From Rhizobiales bacterium GAS188 (GTDB taxonomy: Bacteria; Pseudomonadota; Alphaproteobacteria; Rhizobiales; Beijerinckiaceae): a stretch of 64,000 nucleotides of DNA. How positions within the stretch are numbered: the first letter of the stretch is position 1; the number at the start of each line of letters is the position of its first letter. Shown here one piece after another: positions 44,790-53,212 of this stretch. The stretch spans positions 6,643,001 to 6,707,000 of the forward strand of contig FNSS01000001.1 in NCBI GenBank assembly GCA_900104855.1, read 5' to 3'. The position numbers and the translations under genes are program-made. The notes under the pieces are model-generated. The model saw only the letters and a program-made list of their open reading frames with translations, searched no databases and had not been told where the DNA came from.

Positions 44790-47135
44790 TCAGGAACCGG
44801 CCGCGGCTTGGACCGCTCCTTGAAGCGGGCTTTGCGCAGTCGGGCTTTGGGCAGTGGCCTGGGCTTGTGGAGTGGCCTGGGCTTGCGGAGTGGCCTGTGT
44901 CGCCGCTTGCGCCGGGCCTTGCGCCGCCGCTTGGGGCTGGGCGGCGGTCGCGCCCTTCTCGCTCGGCAGGGCGGCGAGCAGGATGATCAGCGCCCGGTCG
45001 CCGAGCACGATGTTGCGCTCGCGACCCTGTAGCCAGGAGGCGGCTTCCTCCATCGTCTCGGCATCGATCAGCTTGGCCTCGGCGACGGCGCGGTGTGGAT
45101 CGACATGGCCGCGCATGCGCCGCGGCGCTTCGGGGAGGAGCTGGATATGGCGCTGGCGGACCGTGACGTCGCCATAGACCACGCCGAGCCCCTCCGTCTC
45201 GTCGATCCCAAGCTTCGACAATTCCTGCGTCAGGGCGTTGGCGCGCGCCACGATCGGCGGCGCCTGGCGTTCTTCCGGCGTCCGCAGCAGGCCGACGCGC
45301 TTCAAGGCGAGGCCGAGGCTCAACAGGCCGCTCGCGGCCGAAAGCGGGATGGCGAGGACGAGGCCGACGATGGTCGGCGACATCCAGGCGAAGAGATAGG
45401 GGGACAATCCATAGGCCGTGGCGCCGGCGAGCACGCCGAACACCGTATGCCAGAGATGGCGGCGTATGGTGTCGCGCAAGGGGATGGAGCCATCGTCCCG
45501 GCGTTGCGGGTTCCAGCCCGTGTCGCGCCCGAACAGGATCTGGAACACCGATCCCGACTGGATCAGCATCAGCACCGGGGCGAGCAGGGCCGAGGCGATG
45601 ACTTCGAGGAGGGCGGACACGGTGAGCCTGATGGCGCCGCCGGCGCCACGCCGCACCTGTCCTTCGGTCAGCGCGAGCAGCCATCCCAGAAGCTTCGGAA
45701 CCAGCAGCACCACCATGGTCAGGATGAACAGCGAGAGCGCGCGCTCGGCGTCGAAACGCGGCCAGGCCGGGTAGAGCGAGAATTCGCGCGTGAAATATTC
45801 CGGCCGCACGAAGCGCGTCTGCAGGACGAGCAGAAGGCCGACCACGAGCTGCATCAGCCATAGCGGGGAGGCGACATAAGCGGCAATGCCGGTCGCGAAA
45901 TGCTGGCGTGAGGACCATTTCAGCCCGCGCGTGAGGATGACGCGCGCATGCTGCAGATTGCCTTGGCACCAGCGCCGGTCGCGGACCGCCAGATCGATCA
46001 GGGAGGGCGGCCCTTCCTCATAGCTCCCCTGCAGGTCCGGCAGCATGTACACCGACCAGCCGCCGCGCCGGATCAAGGCCGCCTCGACGAAATCATGGCT
46101 GAGGATATGCCCGCCGAAGGGCGGCTTGCCGGGGAGGGTCGGCAATCCGGCATGGCCGGCGAAGGCCCGCATGCGGATGATGGCGTTGTGGCCCCAGTAA
46201 TTACCGTCCCGGCCGCTCCAGGCCGCGAGCCCCGCCGCCACGATCGGGCCGTAGAAGCGGGCGGCGAATTGCTGCAGCCGCGCGAACAAGGTGTTGCGGT
46301 TCAAGATGAGCGGCAAGGACTGGATGATGCCGGCGCGCGGATCGGCCTCCATGGCGCGCGTCAAGCCGAGGACGCAATCGCCGGTCATCAGGCTGTCTGC
46401 GTCGAGCACGATCATGTGCTCATAGGCTGCGCCCCAACGCGTGACGAAATCGGCGATGTTGCCGGCCTTACGTCCGGTATTCTGCGCCCGGTGGCGATAG
46501 AATATCCGCGCCGCCGGGCCCAACCGCTCGCGCAGCGCGAAGAAGGCGATCTCCTCGGCGATCCAGATATCCGGATTGGTGGTGTCGGACAGGACGAAGA
46601 AATCGAAATGCGCGATCTCGCCGGTCGCCGCGACCGATTCATAGATCGCTTGCATGGCGGCGAAGCAGCGATCGGTGCGCTCATTGTAGACCGGCATGAC
46701 GACCGCGGTCTTCGTGCACAGCTTCCCGGGCGGTGGCGGGCGCCGCGCGAAGCGATGCGCCAGGAGCCAGCCGAATCCGAGCACGCTGCTGGTGGCCGCG
46801 AGCGCGATCCAGGAGAAATTGATGACGAACAGCGCAAGCAGCACATATTGCAGGAAGGTCGTGCCGCTGATCGACACGACCCTGTACATCTCGAACGCCC
46901 CATAGGCGGTCAGCGCGAGCGCGCCGCCGAACACGATCAGGCGGGCAGCGAGCAAGCGCCAGGGGCGCGGGGCCGGCGGGAAGGCGGCTTCGCGCGGGCC
47001 GAAGCGCTTGAGCGACTGCACCGGCATCGCCAGCGGGGTCGGCGGCGGTACATAGGGGAGCGGCCGGCCGTCATTGGCCGGCGCGGCGCCGCCCGGCTCC
47101 TCGATCAGCGTCAACTCGTCCAGCGATACAGCCAT
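44790..47135 (-). CDS. opgH: Glucans biosynthesis glucosyltransferase OpgH (MdoH)
   Basis: This 781-residue inner-membrane glucosyltransferase polymerises the beta-1,2-glucan backbone of osmoregulated periplasmic glucans from UDP-glucose. Two N-terminal helices precede the GT2 catalytic domain (VVMPVYNERTDRCFAAM, the DADS motif in MIVLDADSLMTGDCV, and RDRRWCQGNLQHA for the QxxRW-like site). Several C-terminal helices follow. The last 55 residues form an Ala/Gln-rich tail encoded by short repeats, which is not part of the usual enzyme. The start at 47135 (MAVSLDELT) overlaps the end of opgG by 25 bases. Longer in-frame readings upstream lie in the opgG gene. Confidence 0.9.
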   Translation of the reverse strand: MAVSLDELTLIEEPGGAAPANDGRPLPYVPPPTPLAMPVQSLKRFGPREAAFPPAPRPWRLLAARLIVFGGALALTAYGAFEMYRVVSISGTTFLQYVLLALFVINFSWIALAATSSVLGFGWLLAHRFARRPPPPGKLCTKTAVVMPVYNERTDRCFAAMQAIYESVAATGEIAHFDFFVLSDTTNPDIWIAEEIAFFALRERLGPAARIFYRHRAQNTGRKAGNIADFVTRWGAAYEHMIVLDADSLMTGDCVLGLTRAMEADPRAGIIQSLPLILNRNTLFARLQQFAARFYGPIVAAGLAAWSGRDGNYWGHNAIIRMRAFAGHAGLPTLPGKPPFGGHILSHDFVEAALIRRGGWSVYMLPDLQGSYEEGPPSLIDLAVRDRRWCQGNLQHARVILTRGLKWSSRQHFATGIAAYVASPLWLMQLVVGLLLVLQTRFVRPEYFTREFSLYPAWPRFDAERALSLFILTMVVLLVPKLLGWLLALTEGQVRRGAGGAIRLTVSALLEVIASALLAPVLMLIQSGSVFQILFGRDTGWNPQRRDDGSIPLRDTIRRHLWHTVFGVLAGATAYGLSPYLFAWMSPTIVGLVLAIPLSAASGLLSLGLALKRVGLLRTPEERQAPPIVARANALTQELSKLGIDETEGLGVVYGDVTVRQRHIQLLPEAPRRMRGHVDPHRAVAEAKLIDAETMEEAASWLQGRERNIVLGDRALIILLAALPSEKGATAAQPQAAAQGPAQAATQATPQAQATPQAQATAQSPTAQSPLQGAVQAAAGS
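44826..44897. repeat. 15- and 18-bp tandem repeats in the opgH 3' end
   Basis: CGGGCTTTGCGCAGT and CGGGCTTTGGGCAGT lie in tandem at 44826-44840 and 44841-44855. AGTGGCCTGGGCTTGYGG follows at 44853-44870 and 44871-44888, then a partial copy. They code the Ala/Gln/Pro/Thr tail of OpgH, and the periods keep the frame. Confidence 0.85.
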
Positions 47136-48748
47136 GTTTCCGATGCGGCTTTGCCGCTCTCCATCAGGACGAGCCGCAATTCGCACAATGCTTCCCCGCC
47201 CGGGTCGAGCTCGAAGGAGGCACGCAGCACCTTGCGGTCGAAATGCGGGATCAGCCGGACCCCTGAGATCGTGCCTTTGGCGGCGCTGGCGGCAGCGCTG
47301 ACATCGGCAATCGCAACTTGATCGGTAAATCGCGGCGAAGAAAAGTCCACCACGAAACGGCGGCGCGACGCCGTCGAGCCGTGCCCGGTGCGCGTCATCA
47401 GCACGATCGCTTCGTCCGGATGATCGGGAACCGTCCAGGTCCAATATTGGCGGAAGGCGAAGTTGGCCTGCCCGTTGGCGGGGATTTGCGCCCGTGGCCG
47501 CCAATAGGAGAGGATATTGGCGTTGGTCTCGTTGGTGGAGGGGATTTCCAGAAGCTGCACCGCACCTTCGCTCCAATCGCCGATCGGCTCGATCCACAGC
47601 GACGGGCGCCGCTCGAAGGCCTTATCGTCATCCTGGAAGGAAGCGTAGTCGCGATAGCGCTGCAACAGACCGAACCCCCTGGGGTTCCGGTCGACGAACA
47701 CCGAGATCTGCAGCGCTTCGGGGTTGGTCAGCGGGCGCCAGATCCATTCGCCCTGCCCGGTGTGCAATTGCAACCCGTTGGCGTCATGCACGGCGGGGCG
47801 CACATCGTCGTCGATGCGATGACTCGACGGACCGAGCAGGAACATGCCGGCGATTCCGGCATAGCCCACATGATCGAGGGGGCTGCGCGCGAAGATCGTC
47901 GCCTCGACATCGATGATGGTTTCGTCGCGCGGGCGGATGGTGAAACGATAGGCGCCGCAGACGCTGTCGGAATCGAGCAGGGCATGGGCGGTGATCTCGT
48001 CGCTCAGCGCGTTGGGCCGCTCGATCCAGAAGGCGCGAAACAGCGGGATCTCCTCGCCCTTCGCCTCGGCGGGACGCAAGGTCAGGCCGCGCGCCATCAC
48101 ACCCGGAACTTGGCCCTTGGCGAGGCCGCGAAAGAAGGATGCGCCCTGGAAGCTCGCGATCTCGCGCGTATCCTCCGTGTCGCGATCGCGGAACATGATC
48201 TTGAACCCGGAAAAATCGAGATCGGCTTGGGCGGGTGGGGTCAGGCTTCCGAAATCGAAGCGCGACACGTCGTAAGCGAGACGCCGGATCGAGCCGTCCT
48301 CGACGATGTAGATCGTCACCGGGTTCTGATACACGAAACCACGATGCAGAGGCTCGATCACGAATCCCCTGTTTTCGCCTTCCCAGACCCGATCCTTCCG
48401 ATTGATGTGGATCGCCTGATATTGCTCGAAGCTGAGACTGCGCAGCGGCTCGGGCAAGTCGGTCGCGGAAGGCATGAAAGGGCGCCGCGCCAATTGGCGC
48501 GCCAGCTCGATCACCAGATTCGCGTCGAACCTCCTGCCCTCGCCGAGCACGGAGCGCAAAACTGTCGCAAAATCGATCTGTTGGGCCTCGGCCGTGCCGA
48601 TGAGTTGTGCGCCCGCCAGCACTCCCAAGGGCGCGACAAGCACGCCACGGCGAGTCAAGCCGCGCTGCGCACGACTTGTCCTTGGAAATGGAACGGCTTT
48701 GGGCTCAGTCACGGGATGATGCAAGATTGCCTCGGAACGTTTGAGCAA
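47111..48748 (-). CDS. Periplasmic glucan biosynthesis protein, OpgG/OpgD (MdoG) family
   Basis: The 545-residue periplasmic protein acts with OpgH to branch or shape osmoregulated periplasmic glucans. A twin-arginine signal is visible at about residues 31-55 (LTRRGVLVAPLGVLAGAQLIG, cleavage near AEA), which is more like OpgD than the Sec-exported E. coli OpgG. The mature part shows the beta-sandwich family pattern, with FRAFWIERP and TVPDHPDEAIVLMTRTGHGSTASR-like stretches. The start is a TTG at 48748 without a clear site. GTG near 48712 is an alternative start, so the first 12 residues are uncertain. It overlaps opgH by 25 bases, so the two form one operon. Confidence 0.88.
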   Translation of the reverse strand: MLKRSEAILHHPVTEPKAVPFPRTSRAQRGLTRRGVLVAPLGVLAGAQLIGTAEAQQIDFATVLRSVLGEGRRFDANLVIELARQLARRPFMPSATDLPEPLRSLSFEQYQAIHINRKDRVWEGENRGFVIEPLHRGFVYQNPVTIYIVEDGSIRRLAYDVSRFDFGSLTPPAQADLDFSGFKIMFRDRDTEDTREIASFQGASFFRGLAKGQVPGVMARGLTLRPAEAKGEEIPLFRAFWIERPNALSDEITAHALLDSDSVCGAYRFTIRPRDETIIDVEATIFARSPLDHVGYAGIAGMFLLGPSSHRIDDDVRPAVHDANGLQLHTGQGEWIWRPLTNPEALQISVFVDRNPRGFGLLQRYRDYASFQDDDKAFERRPSLWIEPIGDWSEGAVQLLEIPSTNETNANILSYWRPRAQIPANGQANFAFRQYWTWTVPDHPDEAIVLMTRTGHGSTASRRRFVVDFSSPRFTDQVAIADVSAAASAAKGTISGVRLIPHFDRKVLRASFELDPGGEALCELRLVLMESGKAASETWLYRWTS

Positions 48749-48768
48749 TTAGCACGAATTGAACGCTT

Positions 48769-48796
48769 GGCCAGCAAGATTGGGCCAGCAAGATCG
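48769..48796. repeat. 14-bp tandem duplication in the opgG-glmU intergenic region
   Basis: GGCCAGCAAGATTG (48769-48782) is directly followed by GGCCAGCAAGATCG (48783-48796). The pair lies in the 109-base divergent promoter region between opgG and glmU. Confidence 0.8.
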
Positions 48797-48857
48797 GCAC
48801 CAATCGTCCTATGGGCGTGAGGCGTCGATTCCATTGGCGATCTTTCGGAGAGATTTC

Positions 48858-50273
48858 ATGACGGCGAGGGCGACGGGGCAAGGGGGCGGACGCAAGGCAA
48901 AGGGCCGTGCGGCGCCCCGGGGGCAAGCGAAGCGCCGTTGCCTCGTCATCGTGCTCGCGGCGGGCGAGGGCAAGCGCATGCGCTCGAAGGCGCCCAAGGT
49001 GCTTGCCTGCGTCGCCGGCCTGCCGATGATCGGCTACGCCGTCAAGGCCGCGCAGGACGTAGGTGCCGACCGCATCGCCGTCGTCGTCGGGCCGGGACAT
49101 CACGAGGTCGCCGAGGCGGCGCGCTCGGTCTCGCCGCAAGTCCTGATCTTCGAGCAGGCCGAACGTCGCGGCACCGCGCATGCGGTACTCGCCGCGCGGG
49201 CCGCGCTCGCTGAGGCGACGGACGACGTGCTCGTGCTGTTCGGCGACACGCCGCTGGTCGAGGCCGCGACGCTTTCACGCATGCGCGCCGAGATCGCCAA
49301 GGGCGCGCCCTGCGTCGCGCTCGGCTTCGAGGCGCAAGACCCGACTGGCTATGGCCGCTTCCTCGTGCATGACGGCGAATTGACGGTGATCCGCGAGCAC
49401 AAGGATGCCAGCGCCGAGGAGCGCAAGGTCACCTTGTGCAATGCCGGCCTGATCGGCCTTGCCGGCGGCACCGCGCTCGAAATCCTCGATCGCATCTCCG
49501 ACGCCAACGCCCAGCGCGAATTCTATCTCACCGATGCCGTCGAGGTCGCCCGCGGCATGGGGCTTGCGCCCGTGGCGATCACAGCGAGCGAAACCGAGGT
49601 GATGGGCGTCAATGACCGGTTGCAGCTCGCCGTCGCCGAGGCCGCGATGCAGCGCCGCCTGCGCGAAACCGCAATGCTCGAAGGCGCCACGCTGGTCGCG
49701 CCCGAGACCGTATTCCTCAGCCACGACACCAGGCTCGGCCGCGATGTCCTGGTCGAGCCGCATGTGGTGTTCGGACCCGGCGTGGTGGTTGACGAAGGTG
49801 TGCGGATCCGCGCCTTCTCGCATCTCGAAGGCGCCCATATACGCTCCGCCGCCCGCATCGGCCCCTTCGCGCGCCTGCGGCCGGGCGCCGATATCGGCGA
49901 AGAGGCCCATATCGGCAATTTCGTCGAGGTGAAGAAGACGCGCATCGGGCGCGGCGCCAAGGCCAATCATCTTGCTTATCTCGGAGACGCTTCGGTCGGG
50001 GCGGGCGCCAATATCGGGGCCGGTGCCATCACCTGCAATTATGACGGGTTCGACAAGCACGAGACCAGGATCGGCGCAGGTGCCTTCATCGGCACCAACA
50101 GCGCGCTCGTCGCGCCGCTGCGCATCGGCGAAGGGGCCTATATCGCCACGGGCTCGGTGATCACCGAGGACGTGCCCAAGGATGCGCTGGCGCTCGGGCG
50201 GGCGCGCCAGGTCGTCAAGCCCGGCTGGGCCAAGAACCGTCGTGCCAGGGCGGGTGGCGAGCCGCAGCGCTGA
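48858..50273 (+). CDS. glmU: Bifunctional UDP-N-acetylglucosamine pyrophosphorylase / glucosamine-1-phosphate N-acetyltransferase GlmU
   Basis: This 471-residue cytoplasmic trimer makes UDP-GlcNAc for peptidoglycan and LPS. The N-terminal uridyltransferase domain has the nucleotide-binding LAAGEGKRMRSKAPKVL near residue 34. The C-terminal left-handed beta-helix has hexapeptide repeats from about residue 275 (IGPFARLRPGADIGEEAHIGNF), with the catalytic His in KKTRIGRGAKANHLAYLGD. The first 25 residues are a basic, low-complexity extension not seen in E. coli GlmU. ATG 48858 is supported by GGAGAG about six bases upstream. It is followed by glmS after 275 bases, in the usual order. Confidence 0.95.
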   Translation: MTARATGQGGGRKAKGRAAPRGQAKRRCLVIVLAAGEGKRMRSKAPKVLACVAGLPMIGYAVKAAQDVGADRIAVVVGPGHHEVAEAARSVSPQVLIFEQAERRGTAHAVLAARAALAEATDDVLVLFGDTPLVEAATLSRMRAEIAKGAPCVALGFEAQDPTGYGRFLVHDGELTVIREHKDASAEERKVTLCNAGLIGLAGGTALEILDRISDANAQREFYLTDAVEVARGMGLAPVAITASETEVMGVNDRLQLAVAEAAMQRRLRETAMLEGATLVAPETVFLSHDTRLGRDVLVEPHVVFGPGVVVDEGVRIRAFSHLEGAHIRSAARIGPFARLRPGADIGEEAHIGNFVEVKKTRIGRGAKANHLAYLGDASVGAGANIGAGAITCNYDGFDKHETRIGAGAFIGTNSALVAPLRIGEGAYIATGSVITEDVPKDALALGRARQVVKPGWAKNRRARAGGEPQR

Positions 50274-50548
50274 GCCGAGAGGCGGACGACCTGCACCCAG
50301 GTCGACGCGGCTCGCGTAAATTCTCTTAATGAAACGTGATTTGAAAGATTCACGAAGTTTCGCAATATCCCGCTCGAACGAGATCGCCGGCAAGAAATGC
50401 TCAGGCATATTGGCATTATGCTGTAGCTTCGAAATTGCGCATTCTGGCGGTCGCTGCGGGTAATTCGAAATAGGTAGCAAGGATCGATAGCGTCGATCTT
50501 TGGGATTAGTTAAGATCCACGATATTCGACCAGAACGGGACGACAGAG

Positions 50549-52375
50549 ATGTGTGGAATTGTCGGTATCCTCGGTAAGACGGCGGTCGCGACGCAGATCG
50601 TCGACGCGCTGAAGCGCCTCGAATATCGCGGCTATGATTCGTCCGGCATCGCCACCTTGGAGGAGGGCCAGCTCAAGCGCCGGCGCGCCGAGGGCAAGCT
50701 GCGCAATCTCGAGATCCGGCTGTCGCAGGAGCCGCTCGCCGGCCTGATCGGCATCGGGCATACGCGCTGGGCGACGCATGGCCGCCCGACCGAGCGCAAC
50801 GCCCATCCGCATGCGACGAAGCGGCTCGCGGTCGTCCATAACGGCATCATCGAGAATTTCCGGGAGCTGCGCGCCGAGCTCGAGGCCGATGGCTATGCCT
50901 TTGAGACCGAGACCGACACCGAAGCGGTCGCCCAGCTCGTGACACGCGCGCTCGATCGCGGCGCGACGCCGGTCGATGCGGTCGCGGCGACGCTTGGGCG
51001 CCTCAAGGGCGCCTTTGCGCTCGGCTTCCTGTTCACGGGCGAAGAGGATCTCCTGATCGGAGCGCGGGCCGGCTCGCCGCTCGCCGTCGGCTTCGGCGAA
51101 GGGGAGATGTATCTCGGCTCCGACGCCCTGGCGCTCGCTCCCTTCACCGATCGCATCGCCTATCTCGAGGAAGGCGATTGGGTGGTGCTGAACCATCAGG
51201 GTGCCGAATTCCGCGACGCCGAGGGGCGGCGTGTCAACCGCGCTATGCAGCGGGTCGCGACCGGCGCGCTGCTCATCGATCGCGGCAATCATCGCCATTT
51301 CATGAGCAAGGAGATCCATGAGCAGCCCGAGGTCGTCGGCCACACCTTGGCGCGCTATCTCGACCTCTCCGCGGCGCGGGTGCGCCTGCCCGAGAAGCTG
51401 CCCTTCGATTTCAAGGCGGTGACGCGCATATCGATCTCGGCTTGCGGCACCTCCTATTATGCCGGGCTCGTCGCGAAATATTGGTTCGAGCGGATCGCGC
51501 GCCTGCCGGTCGACATCGATATCGCCTCGGAGTTCCGCTATCGGGAGCCGCCTCTGGAGCCGGGCGGGCTCGCCATTTTCGTGTCGCAGTCTGGCGAGAC
51601 TGCCGACACGCTCGCCTCGCTGCGCTACGCCAAGGCGCAGCAGCAGCATTCGCTGTCGATCGTCAATGTGGCGACCTCCTCGGTGGCCCGCGAGAGCGAG
51701 GCAGTGGCACTGACCATTGCGGGCCTCGAGATCGGGGTTGCCTCGACCAAGGCCTTCACCTGCCAGCTCGCCGTCTTCGCCTGCCTGGCGCTGGCCGCCG
51801 GAGTGGCGCGCGGCACCGTCGATGCGGCGACGGAGACGCGTCTGGTCGAGACGCTCACGCATCTGCCGGGCCTGATGGCCGAGCTGCTCAAGGATGAGCG
51901 TCACATCGAACGCCTGGCGCGCGATCTGGCAAGAGCCAAGGACGTGCTCTATCTGGGGCGCGGCACGAGCTTCCCGATGGCGCTCGAAGGCGCCTTGAAG
52001 CTCAAGGAGATCTCCTACATCCATGCCGAGGCCTATGCGGCCGGCGAATTGAAGCATGGGCCGATCGCGCTGATCGACGAGGACATGCCGGTGATCGTCA
52101 TCGCGCCGCATGACGAGCTCTTCGAGAAGACCGCCTCCAACGTCCAGGAGGTGGCGGCGCGCGGCGGCCGTATCATCCTGATCACGGATGCGGAGGGGGC
52201 GCGCAATATCGGGGTTGCGACCGAGGCGACGCTGGTCGTGCCGACCGCCGATCCGCTGTTCGCACCGATCCTCTACGCACTGCCGGTGCAGCTCCTCGCC
52301 TATCATACGGCCGTCTTCATGGGCAAAGACGTCGACCAGCCGCGCAATTTGGCGAAATCGGTCACGGTAGAGTAA
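50549..52375 (+). CDS. glmS: Glutamine-fructose-6-phosphate aminotransferase (isomerizing) GlmS
   Basis: The 608-residue enzyme converts fructose 6-phosphate and glutamine to glucosamine 6-phosphate, the first step of amino-sugar synthesis. The protein begins MCGIVGILG, with Cys2 becoming the N-terminal nucleophile of the glutamine amidotransferase domain. Two SIS domains follow, with SACGTSYYAGLV and FVSQSGETADTLASLRYA in the first and GRGTSFPMALEGALKLKEISYIHAEAYAAGELKHGP in the second. The C-terminus ends DQPRNLAKSVTVE as in the family. The 275-base leader after glmU is more AT-rich than its flanks and probably holds a separate promoter. No ribozyme-like leader was recognised. Confidence 0.96.
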   Translation: MCGIVGILGKTAVATQIVDALKRLEYRGYDSSGIATLEEGQLKRRRAEGKLRNLEIRLSQEPLAGLIGIGHTRWATHGRPTERNAHPHATKRLAVVHNGIIENFRELRAELEADGYAFETETDTEAVAQLVTRALDRGATPVDAVAATLGRLKGAFALGFLFTGEEDLLIGARAGSPLAVGFGEGEMYLGSDALALAPFTDRIAYLEEGDWVVLNHQGAEFRDAEGRRVNRAMQRVATGALLIDRGNHRHFMSKEIHEQPEVVGHTLARYLDLSAARVRLPEKLPFDFKAVTRISISACGTSYYAGLVAKYWFERIARLPVDIDIASEFRYREPPLEPGGLAIFVSQSGETADTLASLRYAKAQQQHSLSIVNVATSSVARESEAVALTIAGLEIGVASTKAFTCQLAVFACLALAAGVARGTVDAATETRLVETLTHLPGLMAELLKDERHIERLARDLARAKDVLYLGRGTSFPMALEGALKLKEISYIHAEAYAAGELKHGPIALIDEDMPVIVIAPHDELFEKTASNVQEVAARGGRIILITDAEGARNIGVATEATLVVPTADPLFAPILYALPVQLLAYHTAVFMGKDVDQPRNLAKSVTVE

Positions 52376-52380
52376 TCCTG

Positions 52381-52403
52381 TCCGGTGGCTTGAGGCCGCC
52401 GGA
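52381..52403 (+). promoter_or_regulatory. Hairpin overlapping the ribosome binding site of the DUF502 gene
   Basis: TCCGGTGGC (52381-52389) pairs with GCCGCCGGA (52395-52403) with one G-T wobble and a five-base loop. The 3' arm includes the first three bases of the GGAGGA ribosome binding site at 52401-52406. The hairpin starts five bases after the glmS stop. Confidence 0.55.
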
Positions 52404-52410
52404 GGAAATG

Positions 52411-53157
52411 ATGGCGTTCGACGCTGACGGACCGCCCGCCTTGCCGACGCTCATCGCTGCGCCCGAGAAGGCGCACACGGCCAGGGCGCGCCTGCGCAAC
52501 TACTTCCTGACCGGGGTGATCGTTGCCGGCCCGCTCGCCGTCACTGCCTATATCGTGTGGTGGATCATCACGACCGTCGATGGCATGGTGAAGCCGCTCG
52601 TGCCCTCGGCCTATCTGCCCGACAACTACCTGCCGTTCCGTGTGCCCGGCTATGGGCTCGTGGTCGCCTTCGTCGGCCTGACGCTGCTCGGTTTCCTCAC
52701 CGCAAACCTGGTCGGGCGCTCGCTCCTGCGTCTGGGCGAGGTGGTGCTCAACCGGATGCCGCTGGTGCGCGGCGTCTACAAGACGTTCAAGCAGATCTTC
52801 GAGACGATCTTCTCCCAATCCGGCACGAGCTTCCGCAAGGTCGGCCTCGTGCAATATCCGGCCAAGGGCATGTGGTCGATCGTCTTCATTTCCTCCGAAC
52901 CCAGCGCCGAAGTGGCTACACGGCTTCCGGGCGCGGACTATATCAGCGTGTTCCTCCCCTGCACTCCGAACCCGACGACCGGCTTCTACTTTTTCCTGCC
53001 GCGAGACGAAGTGATCGAGCTGCCGATCCCGGTGGAGGAAGGTGCCAAGCTCATCATGTCGGCCGGCCTGATCCAGCCCGGCGATCAGCGCCCGAAGCTC
53101 GAGCCGGCCGTGGAGGCGCTCGATGCCGCCATGGCGGCGGAGACGGACGCGGCCTGA
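52411..53157 (+). CDS. DUF502 family membrane protein
   Basis: The protein has 248 residues, with two helices near the N-terminus (NYFLTGVIVAGPLAVTAYIVWWII and GYGLVVAFVGLTLLGFLTANLVG) followed by the conserved DUF502 soluble part. That part includes NRMPLVRGVYKTFKQIFETIF and the FLPCTPNPTTGFYFF motif. Family members have no settled function, although they are widespread in alphaproteobacteria next to glmS and recG. GGAGGA gives a better spacing to ATG 52411 than to ATG 52408. A hairpin covers part of that site. recG, usually the next gene, is nearly 8 kb away here because accessory genes lie between. Confidence 0.88.
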   Translation: MAFDADGPPALPTLIAAPEKAHTARARLRNYFLTGVIVAGPLAVTAYIVWWIITTVDGMVKPLVPSAYLPDNYLPFRVPGYGLVVAFVGLTLLGFLTANLVGRSLLRLGEVVLNRMPLVRGVYKTFKQIFETIFSQSGTSFRKVGLVQYPAKGMWSIVFISSEPSAEVATRLPGADYISVFLPCTPNPTTGFYFFLPRDEVIELPIPVEEGAKLIMSAGLIQPGDQRPKLEPAVEALDAAMAAETDAA

Positions 53158-53212
53158 AGGAAAACCGGGCAGCTCGCAGGACCTCTATCGAAGAGCGGGC
53201 CGGGATCGAGCC

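Noticed and set aside
45948..48820. Long plus-strand frames over opgH and opgG
   Set aside because: They are antisense shadows of genes with intact GT2 and OpgG patterns.
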